Origin: Temnothorax longispinosus
Lineage: Eukaryota > Arthropoda > Insecta > Hymenoptera > Formicidae
Direction of reading: 5' to 3'
NCBI RefSeq assembly: GCF_030848805.1
Contig: NC_092360.1
Span: 22,733,701-22,797,700 of the forward strand
Length of the DNA stretch: 64,000 nucleotides
The position numbers and the translations under genes are program-made. Under the pieces are notes generated by a model. That model did not search any database, had not been told where the DNA came from, and saw only the letters and a list, made by a program, of their open reading frames with translations. How positions within the stretch are numbered: position 1 is the first letter of the stretch; each line of letters begins with the position of its first letter. Below are positions 24,127-35,512 of the stretch, piece by piece.

Positions 24127-24729
24127 TCACCTCGCGTCCTCGCGCGACGCATCTGGACCTGAGAGGCGGATTAAGATCGTTCGTACAGATAAATCCGGAG
24201 AGATATCGAGCGGCAGCAAATAGGTTCGGCAAATAAGTAATTTAGAAATGAAGAACATATCGGTGGGTGGAACGGATGGAAGAGAATAGGAGGAAGGGTT
24301 ACCGTGTTTGCACACCGTTTGGCTTTCGATAAAAATAGAAATCCTGCAGTTTTGCGGAGAGGGGGGGAGGCAAACCGGCGAGTGACGGCTATGATTGGCT
24401 GCCCCGAAGCGGAATCCCCGCGGAACGCCCTTTAATTTCCGGGGACAATGCCGGGCGGAAGAATCGCGCGCCGTGCTGCTGCTGTGACGAACGTCTCTAA
24501 TAAAAGGATATTTATGTGCGTTGAAAGTTCGGACCGCCCGCGGCGTGACCGGGATGAAACTCGCGCGGCGCGTTCGCATCGTCTCGCGAGCGGGGCGAGT
24601 TGATAAGAGCAAGCGAACGAACGTGCGAACGACTCTATTTAGTTTTTGAAACTCGTAACCGAGCGCTACCGGGAGGCATGACCTATATTTCTGGTCTCTG
24701 TGCGTCCGACCGTGGACACGGGGATCCAA
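24127..24729 (-). other. 200-codon open frame, probably not a gene
   Basis: This is the longest open frame in the window. Its first codon is TTG and its first ATG comes 50 codons in (MRTRRASFIPVTPRAVRTF). The text is rich in Arg, Ser and Pro, as non-coding CpG-rich DNA often gives, and no domain or signal peptide is visible. The AT content rises in the last third. No splice site pairs with its ends. I list it because of its length, not because I believe it codes. Confidence 0.15.
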
Positions 24730-25990
24730 TGTGTGAAAATGGCGGAAATATAATTGACTTCTTCTACTGTCAGTAGTAATAGATCATTATGATGCAGTCA
24801 AATGCTCTTTGCATTACGAGCGATTATTCTGACACAGATGCACAGATTTTATTGTTTTGTAATAAGCCGATTTACAATTCTCTGAGTTAAAACATTTTAA
24901 TTGTCAATTTATACGTCGTCAAATCAGTGACAAACTATTTAATGTATAATAAATTTCTGTAACAGAGACGAATATTAATCTTTATAGCACATGTTTCTAG
25001 AAATTGACTTACACTTTTATAAATCTATTGTATTAAACTTACCACAAAATCGAAGTTTCATAAATTATCTAAGAATCGGAATGTTTTAAATATTTATTAC
25101 ACTTTTGCTTGAATATATTTTATAGGTCATAAATAATAATTTTTAATTATTTAAATTTTTATTTTTAATCAAATATTATTACACGCAAAAATTTAAAAGA
25201 TATTATTTACATCTAATATACGCCTGCGCTATACCTACATATATTTACTTTTTCTTATTTTATTCTATAAAATAATCTCGTATTAATTACAAACAGACGA
25301 TATTACACATATATACAAACACATATAATGCGTAATGGCATGCGCAATTTTCATAGACATAATACACATAAAATAATAAAATTAAGGGTAGTCCGTTTTT
25401 CTTCACTTTTGCAAGACTTTTTGTCAAAACACTGCATCGGGCTATAGGTACCAACGGTAAGCACGAGAATACATCGTTAACCGGAAATTACTGTCGACCT
25501 TTTTCTAAATGTCTGGTGTCCGTTTTCTCTGCCAAGGCGAGAGGGCTAATTGCCAGAATAAAATATGTTTATTTCGTCGACACCGAGGTGAACGTTCACG
25601 CGCGGACGTTTGACGGCGTCGTATCGACGCCGATAATGTACCGGATGTGAGAATGTCGCCCGCTGATTTCCCGGAGGGCGATCTTTCGCTCTATAATTAA
25701 CCGCCAACTATTGCGCGCTCGGTCACCCAAGAGACAAGAGGGAAAGCACGAAAGAAGTCAAGCACGTATAGGTACTTCTAAATTAGAAGGTTCGTGCCTC
25801 GAATAAACTTCGTCACTGACAATGAGTGTACTTAGTATCGTTGTATCGAGATTGTTCGTGAATGAAAAACAGACAATTGCGTTTGATTAATAGATTTTTC
25901 GATGATTTGATTAACAACTATTTTTAAATGGAAAATATTTTTGATGGCATTATAGTACAAGAGATTACGAATTGATACTTAATCAAAAGT
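24730..25990. other. AT-rich with island at 25400-25760, no supported gene
   Basis: A perfect CGGCGTCG/CGACGCCG hairpin with a 3-base loop lies at 25614-25632 within a CpG-rich island. Otherwise AT-rich, with no coding support. Confidence 0.5.
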
Positions 25991-26110
25991 GAGTTTTGCG
26001 CTGGAAGAATAATAAAATGTTATTATTTTCTAATAAAATTAATGTCAAAAAAGAGTTTTGTGCTGGAAGAATAATAAAATATTATGTTCTAAGGGATTAA
26101 TATCAAAACG
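25991..26110. repeat. Two-copy tandem repeat, 62-bp period
   Basis: GAGTTTTGYGCTGGAAGAAT begins at 25991 and again at 26053. Both are followed by AATAAAATRTTAT and by TTAATRTCAAAA at the end of each unit. A clean local duplication with a few later changes. Confidence 0.85.
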
Positions 26111-28734
26111 TGCGATAACTTGTAATGTTCTTTTTCTTGGTACAAATCATACAGTAATATTCCGACATTTAATAAACTTCCTTGACGTTTCTTCGCCTTT
26201 CACTGAAACGATTATTATGCAGTCGAAGCTTTCCCTATCATTTTCCGTATCAATATATCTGGAAGCTTATTTTGTGCGCTGTCTTTCTTTTCAATAATAT
26301 TCTCATCTACGATTTTATCCGGCGAGCGGGAATTTACTCGGTCTGCTCGGATGTATCTTCCGAATGGCAAAAAAGAAGGGGGAAAAAAACGGGAAACGTG
26401 AAAACGAAACTGGTGAGAGGTCTTTCCAACGGGAAAGTTTTTCCGCCACTGCTCGTGCGGAAATTGGCGTTACCGTGACGCCGTGGCCAAACTTCGTTCT
26501 TCCGCGTTCGGCGGATGGTTGGAAAAAGAGGAGACTGCTGGGAAGGGAACGAGGTTAGTGAAACGACACCAAGTTTCGTCATAACTGTACAGCGTTACAT
26601 TTTTTATGCGCTCCGCTAAGAGAGAAGCCGTAGCCGAATCTGTGAGATCGAACTTTTCAGGGTTTACTCGCTTAGGTATAGCTAGAAGAAAGTCTCGTCA
26701 GCACCAAAGAGGTTCCGTCACGTCGTATTTTTGTTTCCTATACATGGCGATCCTCGCTGAAGGTCGTAATCTAAAGTGCGAAATATAGACCTGAGATCTC
26801 TGTTTTTATACTTGCCAAACGACTCAATATCTTTCGTTGCTAGGAAAGAGATACTGTTAGTAATACTTCAGATTAAAGAATATAAGTTCCGCTTTCTTTA
26901 AAAACATATTTATACTACCTTTGTATTACGAAATCAAGAATCCAAACTATCCTAACATATATATATGAAGATGTTCTGGAAACATTTATGTAAAAAATTA
27001 TGTAAAAAATTTATATAAAAAAAGATTTTTACCTAATTATTAACGAAGAAGAACTCTTTTTCTTTCTATACGCGAAGCAGAGAAAAATAGGGGGAATGTT
27101 GATCGCGTCGGAATTTTAGTTTCAATCGAGAATTCCTTTTGCCGATAAGAAATTTGCGCTTAAGAGTCCGTACGCGGTAATGCAATCTCCAAATAATTTA
27201 CCATGCACGAAATAGCAGCAGCGTCGAGGCTCTCGCTTTCGTCATCTTTTATGCAGGCGCGCTCGAGAAAGCACCTTTATCGCCAATATGAAACTCCCCC
27301 GCTACCACTTCGCGTATATAAAAAAGCTTCTTTATCGAAGGATCGCTTAGGTCTGGCGAGGAGCTTGTGCGGTATACCAAACCTCTCGATATGTTTATCT
27401 TTCTCGCTCGTCTGCTAACATCCTTCCACACATCCCAGCAGCTAACCTTTCGTGTCCTATATTTTTCTTTGCGCGATAACTCAAGATTTTTGATTTTTTG
27501 ACGCTCTACGAAAAAATTACGTTGCCCGTTCTGGGGGAGGAGTCACAGCCTTCCTCTTTGCCTTCGTGTACCTTTATCTTATTTATGCAACCACGGTTAT
27601 ACAGCTATGTATCGTTTTACTGTTTTCTTTGCGGGAAAACCTCTTTGTGAAAGCAAATTCTCCAACGAATATTAACGAATATTGTAAAAGTGAGTGGAAG
27701 AGAAAATGTTTTATCTCTTAATTGTATTCTATTAAATTATGTTAAATAATTCTAACTTTAATGCATATTGATTTATATATAGTATGGATCTTATTTTATT
27801 TTATGCTTTTTAAAAATTACAGACTAAAGAGATGTTATAAACACATTTATTTTTAACTCTGTTAATAAGCAAAATTATATATAGTAATCTCATTATCTCT
27901 ATTTAGAAAAAATGTGAATATACGCATAAAATTCTAAATTTCGAATAGAATCTTAACCAGTATACATCTTAGCAAATATCTTCTGATATAGATTCTACTT
28001 ATGGGAATAAACTAGTATTTACTCGAGGAATTAATATTAACACAAATTCCTATATTTACTTGTGTGGTTCGATAAACTTAGCAAGTAAATTTTCGATATT
28101 TTTTAAGCTTACAATAATGTTGGATTAATTTCATTAGTTGGATTAATTTATTAAAATAGCATTTTTGATACTTTTTGCGACTTTTATTACATCAAACAAC
28201 TTAGTATAAATAAAAATTATAAAAACTTTATGAACTTTTCTTCTATATAAAGATAAACAGATGTGCTTATTTCAAGATTTATTACTAAGAATTTAATAAT
28301 ACACGTTTGCGACACAAGAATTTAATAACGAAGGTTTATATCTGTGTAAAAAACATGACTATCACTCGCGTCAATTCCTTTTGTTTTTCACCTTCTCATA
28401 GAGGATCATAAAGCGCATCAAACAAACTTATTGTTTTGCGAATGGTATTACGACAACATCGACATGAAAAGCGTTTCACAAAGTGATTTATTATAACGCT
28501 TAGAACACAATGACCCAAGTATGAAAAATATTGAACGTTCTACGAAATAATCGTCGCTGCCGGTCGGTGACGGTTGTAACACGGAACAATTAATCTCTTG
28601 CAATAGTTCCTGTTCTAATAGAGAGCACCTCTCACGCCAATATCACAAAATTGCATGTTCGGAACGACATGTAATCTTTCTCTTTCTCTTTCATTTTTCG
28701 AATTGATGATAGTTCGAGAAAAACGAATATCATC
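26111..28734. other. Mixed DNA, no supported gene
   Basis: Balanced islands lie at 26320-26780 and 27080-27440. The first holds an ATG at 26364 whose frame (MAKKKGEKNGKRENETG) meets a GTGAGA donor-like site near 26411. The text is A-rich and low in complexity, so I do not call it a gene. The rest is AT-rich. Confidence 0.4.
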
Positions 28735-29342
28735 ATTAATTAGAGAAGATGCCATTTTTGGTTGGATTGGACCTTGGTAGTCTAATACTATAAATATCTA
28801 TATGTGAAATTTGTATACTTTTTCAGATAAAAAAAAAGCATCTTTACTAATTTATTGTAAGATTTTATGTTGGTCCTGTTTCTTTATTATCGTTTATTCA
28901 TTCGTTTGAAACAAAACTTAATATTTATCGGTTATTGTGATAAATACTACATGCTTCAGAGAGAAAGAGAGTGGTCGAATTACTAAAGACGCCCGTTACG
29001 GATTGTATGGAGCTCCAGATTTCGAACTCGGACTGGAGTGATATTTTTTGCAATACATTTTTTTTACACTTTATAGTACTTTAAAAAAGATGTTTTTATA
29101 GCATCAAAAATCAAAAGTTAAATTGATTATCGATTTAAGATGTAGATTTACTGTTCCAACAAAAAGCTGTTTTAAAACCGATAAATAATTACACGGTTTA
29201 CTGAGTTGGAAATAGTACACAAAATTTACACAGAAATATTATTATTATAACTACCAAGTCCGATTGAAAATGGTATCTTCTCTAATTAATTGTAAGATTC
29301 ATATCGGTCCTTTTACTTATTATTGATATATATTGGTTTCAC
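28735..29342. repeat. Module-built fold-back repeat, about 600 bp
   Basis: A segment at 28735-28780 (CATTAATTAGAGAAGATGCC then TTGGACCTTGGTAG-like text) recurs inverted at 29251-29291. A second module (TTTATTGTAAGATT followed by GGTCCT and TTATTATYG) occurs in direct orientation at about 28835-28915 and 29265-29340. The right-hand copy thus matches the left in both senses, because the module is itself partly self-complementary. No coding text. Probably a diverged non-autonomous element with repeated subterminal parts. Confidence 0.6.
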
Positions 29343-31130
29343 TTATTATTAAATGTCATCTGTTTTCACGACTCAATCGAGATTTTTTGAGGTGCAAATC
29401 GTGACGAACCGGAATAATGAACTTTTTATATATTATTGAGTTGATCATAGCGAATAAAATTCGCTTTGATTATGGGCGTTTCCAGTGAAACTATTTCAAA
29501 TTCGTTTAGTTTCGGAAGAGTTCCCAGCTGAAAATAGTAACGGACAGATACTTTTGCAAGCATCACGGTATGCATCCTCGTCTGCTTTTGGTTTGCATGT
29601 GGACTATGTGTCGCGTGTAAAAAATAAAAGATTGATTTAGGCGGGAGATGTGCGAGCTACGGACCCGTGTAGATCGGTCACCGGACTGTGCCGTGAGATT
29701 TATCCCGATCCGATAATTTATACAGTGTAAAGGAAGCCCTCGGCCAGGGTGGTCGAGAGCCGTGGAAAAATGCCAATTGTGATAATTCAAACGTTTGGGC
29801 TACGCAAGCGACAGAAAGGAAAAAACATCCGCGAGAGAAAAAGTATAGGGAAGACAGAAGATTAACCGTTTTATTCGTTAAAAGCGATATTTCGTTTTTT
29901 AAATTACATTTTCGGGCAAATGTTTACATGTTAACTATTATGTCTTACAATTGATAAATAATTTGATGCTTATGAAGAATTTATTTCTAATTTAGTTAGA
30001 TGTGCGTGTGAGCCATAATTACACAAAGTAATAAATATTTTTGGAAAGATGTGATAAATTATATATTTATTGGCCATTTTAAAGAAATTCTACTGTCATT
30101 ATATGAATATGTACACATATACATATCAAGAACATTAATTACATTTTCCACGATATAATGTATGTGTACAAGTGTAACGTATGATTATGGCAAAACAATC
30201 TATAAATATGTCATTGATGCTAGAGGAGATATAAACAATGTCGAAGCAGTTTTTTAAACATTTTACTCTTAAACTAATGAATACATTGGTTTAAGTTGGT
30301 TTAATGTTTAATAATATCATTTCAAACATATATGACAATATGACAATTGCAACATTCCGGAACAAAACAGTAAATGTTCTAAGCATATCTCATTGCACTG
30401 AAATGTTTCAGACGTATTTTATATTTGTGTCAAATAGGGATTTCGGAAACATTTCTTAAAACATGAATGGAATTTAATATTTGAATATTTCAATAGAAAT
30501 TATTTGAGAATACATACAATGTTGCTATGCTAATTTGGTCAGTACTTTTATGCTATCGTGCATATATCGGATTTTTGGTACCGTACCCGTACCGAAATTA
30601 GCAAAAATAGTGTACCGAATATCAGTACCGAAGTACGTTAGCTATATATCAATAATGAACGTTAATTGGATTTTTTATTTTATGAACTCTGGAAAACAAA
30701 GTTTCAATTTGTGCGAGTTGTGGTAATACGCCCCGAGGAGCGAACACGCTTGAAGAGAACCGCAGAGTTGAGCCGTGCAAAGTGGATAAGAGTAATGGCA
30801 TTGAGATTCAAATTAATGCCACGCTTAATGACGCTTATAGGATTTCACGGCCGTGAAAAGGGCGAAACGCCGAGAGAAAGATCCTGTAATGAGTCGTAGG
30901 AAGGAGTGGCGGAAAGAATGAGAAGGAGACGATGGACGACGTTCTCGGAATGTGACTCAATCGATTCCGCGTCGTGTTGTCAAGCTTGAAATCTTTTTAC
31001 AGACACTACCCTGATACTGATGCAATTTTGTCTGTGATAGATTGTCGGCATTGGGAACGATAGGAAAGTTTGGTCGATTGAATTGTAATGAAAGATATCT
31101 GCGTTCGCATAATTTTACTTTTACGATATA
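29343..31130. other. No supported gene; GTACCG cluster at 30578-30630
   Basis: GTACCG occurs four times in 53 bp (30578, 30589, 30612, 30625), three times followed by AA, in an imperfect palindromic setting. 29560-29800 and 30730-30960 are balanced islands with open frames but no splice support. A GTGAATC-type or TTCACGGCCGTGAA palindrome lies near 30843. Confidence 0.45.
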
Positions 31131-32067
31131 CAAAGTTTGGCCAAAGTAAGTCTTGAATCAAAATTGTTGCAATTCTGTCCAGAATTCTAGTTTTATATAA
31201 TACATTTATGACAAGCGAATGTGAATATTGATAGCATATATTTACGTAATCTGTGATAACGACTTCATAATTATATAAATAAATAAAAACTAGGTCTTTG
31301 TATTTTATTTTTATTCGAACTTTTAACTTTTGTTGCAATATTTCGGTAACGGGGCAAAGCGAGTCACCGTGTCTGTTTGGGGTGAGTCGAGTCAGTATTT
31401 CTTTGACCACTGCAATGTGCAGTGTATAGACATACGAAATTTAATAATGAATCGCTACGCACTGCAAGAACGTGCCGAAATTGTCAATTTTCATATAAAA
31501 AAACTAGTCGTTTGTGCTAACTCAGCAGCAGATATCGAAATCGTTCGGCTATCGGAAGCGAACGCTCGGAAGATGATATATTGCAAATTTCTTTGCGTCT
31601 GAATTAGAAAAGTTCAGAGAGGATATGTGAATGCCAACAAGATAGTGCGCAGCAGACAAGACAATTTTCAGAAACATGTTTCTCGGACATTTAATTTCTT
31701 GTTTTGGCGATTTGGCATGGTCGCTACGATCCCTTGATTTAACTGTCTCTGATTCTTTTTTATGAAGGTACTTGTGAAAGACAGGTCCTATGCGGACAAG
31801 CCACGGACATTGGAGGAGTTGGAAAGGAATATTTGTCGTGAAATAGAGAACATAAGCTAAGAAATTTTGACCGTAATGAAAAATGCCATAAAAAGAGCAC
31901 AACTTTGTGGGAATGCTGAAGAGAGTTATTTATCTGATATTCTTTTCAACTAAATATTATAACAAAAGTTAAACATTTGAATAAAAATAACACAAAAAGA
32001 CCTGCTAATTATTTTATTTATATAGTTGTAGGGAGTGTAAATGGATACTTACTTTTGCTCCATCCTG
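31131..32067 (+). mobile_element. Tc1/mariner-type transposon, internally deleted
   Basis: Inverted ends share CAAARTAAGT-type text about 15 bp in (left CAAAGTTTGGCCAAAGTAAG; right, in reverse, CAGGATGGAGCAAAAGTAAG). They are bordered by TATA on both sides (31127-31130 and 32068-32071), a TA-type target duplication. The body carries a broken transposase in the same orientation. At about 0.94 kb it is shorter than the usual 1.3 kb, owing to internal deletions. It cannot move itself. Confidence 0.9.
31447..31953 (+). pseudogene. Broken Tc1/mariner (IS630-type) transposase
   Basis: Three separate remnants of a DDD-type transposase can be read. The N-terminal part, from ATG at 31447, reads MNRYALQERAEIVNF and then ADIEIVRLSEANARK. 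A deletion has removed most of the DNA-binding domain between them, and it stops at 31600. The second part carries the QQD motif (CQQDSAQQT; Asp codon at 31641). After a frame change comes FGDLAWSLRSLDLTVSDSFL, whose last Asp (31751) is the third catalytic one, about 36 codons on. The C-terminal part reads DRSYADKPRTLEELERNI and ends YLSDILFN at 31953, with an internal stop. Frameshifts, stops and the missing first catalytic region make it non-functional. The catalytic motifs give family assignment with confidence, but not the exact subfamily. Confidence 0.9.
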
Positions 32068-32204
32068 TATAATTTTTCAAAAGACTATAATTATAAAATA
32101 TGAAATTTATTGTTACTTAATTTATTGTTATCACAATTTATCATAAAATCTCGAAAGTTTCGTCATTTTTATTGTAAATCTATGATAATTGTAAGTGTTC
32201 TGTT
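32068..32204. other. AT-rich spacer between repeats
   Basis: Short AT-rich DNA. A GTAAGA donor-like site at 32209 has no coding frame upstream of it. Confidence 0.5.
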
Positions 32205-32395
32205 TAAGGTAAGAAGGGGATATTCGAGTCAGTTAAAGAAAAAATTGGGAAAAAAATTTTCAAGACAAAATAAAGCACCAAAAAAACCTCTTTCTACCCT
32301 GAAAATTGAAAAACCCTTCCTTGTTTTGAAATTTTTTTTCCGATTTTTTCTTTAACTTACTCAAATAGCCTCTCAAATAACTTCTCCTTATTCTA
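32205..32395. repeat. 190-bp fold-back element
   Basis: The left arm (about 32210-32268) and right arm (about 32319-32390) are inverted copies. Both contain AGTYAGTTAAAGAAAAAATY and a poly-A block ending TTTTCAARAC. The right outer side carries an extra partial copy of TTTGAGAGGC. No coding text. It lies 140 bp from the mariner copy but shares no sequence with it. Confidence 0.75.
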
Positions 32396-32969
32396 TACGA
32401 TTTGTATTCTATATATATATTTTGCGTTGAAAAAGACACATTCGGAAGGAAAACAGTTTCATTACCCAGCAAGAAAAGATTGCAGCATCTTCACGGAATG
32501 ATAGCTCCACAAAGAAAGAAATTTAATGAAATGCCGCTGTTCGTTGCGGCTCTTTCTCTCCGTATACTTATCCTCGTGTAAAGTTCGCGGTCGGAGAAAA
32601 ATGTATGCCGTTTCTCTAGAACGACAAACGGTGACGCGGGGAGAGGGAAAATTGTGGAAAAATGTAAGGTTCTCGTTTGGCGTAATTTTCGACGCTACCA
32701 CACTAGTGAGGAGCACCTCGATTCTTTTCGCGAAGATGACAGTAAAGAAGCTATCTCGGCGAGATGTTGCGAGACTAGAGTCGCAATATAGCACGACGTG
32801 TTGCATCTCCGCAAGTATAAATAATACCGACGTTCGGTGCTAAAACAAGTATTTATGCAGGAAGGAGATACGAGATTACTCACTATTTTCTCTCTTTATG
32901 TGAAGCAGATTAATAAATAAATTCAAAGTTTAAAGTCTTGTAGAGTGAAATAAATCCATCGAAGTGCAC

Positions 32970-33058
32970 ACATTTAACAGGTCTTGTTACGTACTTTAAA
33001 GTATTGAATCGATAAATATTCAGTACTTTAAAGTACGTAACAAGACTTGTTAAATGTA
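32970..33058. repeat. Hairpin with 38-bp near-perfect stem
   Basis: Arms ACATTTAACARGTCTTGTTA and on through CGTACTTTAAAGTAYTGAA pair over about 38 bp with two or three mismatches around a loop of about 10 bases. The stem itself contains the palindrome GTACTTTAAAGTAC. The shape resembles a microRNA precursor. Arms this alike and AT-rich are more typical of a fold-back mobile element. Confidence 0.8.
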
Positions 33059-35373
33059 TATGTCTATATATTATATACTATATATACAGACATCCTGTAC
33101 GCACAGTGTTACGCATTATTTATTGTTACTAGATGCACGTTTCTTCCAAAGCTTTGCGCGCGCGTAGCAATTGCAATCGTCGTGTGACGCTGGGCTATCT
33201 CTTCTCGCCGAGTCGCGCGGATGTACTGATTCGTGAATCTTTATTAAATAATTTATGATTAATTTATTAATAAATATTAAGAAACTCGCAAAACAGTAAA
33301 GGGCTTTTTATTAAGTTTAATTCGCTCTGTCTACGTACGAGAGATGGCACGATAATTATTAGATACTCTGTACATATATGCGACAAAAGAAAAAATGAAG
33401 TGCAAAATTAAATATTTGCAAGGTTTTAAATTTTCAGACTAGGAAGGATATACAAATGTTTCATAAAGAAACTTATTCTATCTAACGATAACTAATAGTA
33501 ATAATAATAATATAATTAATGTGATAGGATTAAGGAAAAGGGGAATAATTTACCTAATTCCAAGTTCTAGTTTTGGTTCACTAAATATCTAACTGGCTGC
33601 AATTTAATTCACACTATTCCATGAGACTTTAAAATTCCCGAGGTCGATGGTTTCCGCTGAATCAGTGATCAAGCCGTTGCTGGCCTGTATTTAACTATTA
33701 CTTTCGCGGTAACGAACCGAAATGCTATCGTTAAACCCAAGCGAAATACCCTCCGTGCTTTCACAGCTCTATGAACGACTTCGCAGTTGCATTCACTTCG
33801 ATACTCGGCCGGAGATACGGAAAATTTCAATTCAATTTTACATTGTTTGCGCCTGAAATGGTTACTACCGACGATTTTGCGGAACAGACGGCTTTACGAT
33901 AATTATTTAATATGTAGATTAAAATACGAAAAGGTTTTAATTTAAGTATTACTAATATGGAAATAATTTTACGGCTAGTGGCATACTATTTATTTCTGCT
34001 ATTAAGTTATTATCGACAGCTGAAAATTACCAAAATTATTCTTTTTATTTAATTTGTTATATGTGTAGGTATGATTTTAAATGGTCTCTTCTTATTCATG
34101 AAAAAGTCGTAGACAGAATACGAACTCTAAAGTATATTCAGATATTTCTGTATTGTTTAATAACACAACTAAATAGATTTTATTAAAATTAATATTTGCT
34201 ATTATGACTTTGTTTTAATTTTATAGCTTTCAATCAAAAAGTATTAAATAGTGTCATGGAGCAAAGTGACATTTTCGGAATGATGCGAGCGTTTCATATT
34301 TTTTGCAAAAGCAAACAAACAAGCAAAATATTAAAAATCTAATATATGCACATATTATTTTGAGATTTTACGCTTCATAGGAATTTTAATAAGAACCTGC
34401 AGAAATGCGTTGACGATGCAATAGTTTCGCTTTATTAACGCCTATTCAGCGCGTATAATTTTGCGATTTGCACCGCACGAAAGGTGTGCGGCGATAATTA
34501 TCGCGTGCTGCACGCGATCATGTGTACCCTACGTGTCGCGATACTATCACTTAAGTAGTGCACCTAGAGCGTTTCTCACATGTGACACAATTGATATACT
34601 GAATATTGAAACGGCCGCAACAATCACGACGGATCGTATTTCGTCACATTAATTAGATTATTTTAACGCTCTTAATACGCGTGTTAATTTTGAGGCCACG
34701 CTAATCCATCTTGCCCTTATCTAGAAATTATATTAGGAGCTCTTGTGTTTTGTTTTTATCTTATCTCATTTTAGTAAGTAACAGATCTTTCAATAAGATC
34801 AAAGTCAACGCTTTTTTAGTGCAAAATAATTTCTTTTTGTTTATGTTTTTGAAACTCAATTTTAATCCCACAATAATTTTTAATATACAATATAGAACAT
34901 CTATATAATTAAATTTAAAGAATATTTGTTTGACATATGTGTGTATGTATATGTTATATAATAGTAAATTAAAACATCTTTTAATATCAATAGTAATAAT
35001 AATATAATGAAAGTTAAAAGAAAATTTTAATTAGGAACTAATCTTCTAAAAATTATGTTACATATTACATTATATTAATAATTCTAAAATTTTACAACTA
35101 AAATAATTTTTTATTACAATTAAGGTATAATAAAATTGATTATGTTAATTTATGCAAAATGCAAATAAACGCACACGATATGAAATATAATTAATGCGTC
35201 AACAAAAACAGTAGTAAATTATAGCAATAACGCACGAAATATATGATTTCGATACTTAAAAATTATGGATAACAATACTATGATATTAGTAGAAATTATG
35301 GCAGCCATTTGTGACCATTATTGCTTGATATGTATGTAATAAATTATTTCAATAACATTTATTTATTACTTAG
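33059..35373. other. No supported gene
   Basis: A balanced island at 33590-33900 and another at 34430-34650 (with GC-rich inverted text around GCACCGCACG and GCGTGCTGCACGCG) sit in AT-rich DNA. No splice-flanked frame was found. Confidence 0.5.
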
Positions 35374-35512
35374 AAACGGAATTGTAGCAGCTGACGCTGC
35401 TGTTGTTCGAATCCGATTGCATTGGAATTATAATTATAGCATGCCACCGTTGGCGCGAATTAAGGCTGATTTGTCACATCTGACGATTAATTGTGCACAA
35501 TACATGTGCTAA
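35374..35512 (+). CDS. Candidate terminal exon, unknown protein
   Basis: A good acceptor (pyrimidine-rich ATTTATTTATTACTTAG, ending 35373) leads into a frame of 46 codons ending in TAA at 35510-35512. It reads NGIVAADAAVVRIRLHWNYN and then YSMPPLARIKADLSHLTINC and AQYMC. Composition is balanced within the exon and AT-rich outside it. There is no ATG early on, so it could only be a downstream exon. No poly(A) signal of the AATAAA type is close. AT-rich DNA often mimics such acceptors, so confidence is low. No family recognised. Confidence 0.22.

Noticed and set aside
24127..24729. 200-codon minus frame as a gene
   Set aside because: It begins at TTG, has Arg/Ser/Pro-rich composition typical of stop-poor CpG DNA, and shows no domain, splice sites or promoter. 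Kept only as a low-confidence note.
26364..26410. MAKKKGEKNGKRENETG with a GTGAGA donor as a first exon
   Set aside because: The A-rich text encodes Lys/Glu by composition, the start context is poor, and no conserved feature supports it.
31330..31602. A 90-codon plus frame starting at 31330 as an independent gene
   Set aside because: It is the start of the broken mariner transposase plus its leader inside the transposon.
35400..35420. GTTCGAATCC, another tRNA-like T-loop
   Set aside because: No pairing stems in tRNA positions. It falls inside an open frame with unrelated context.
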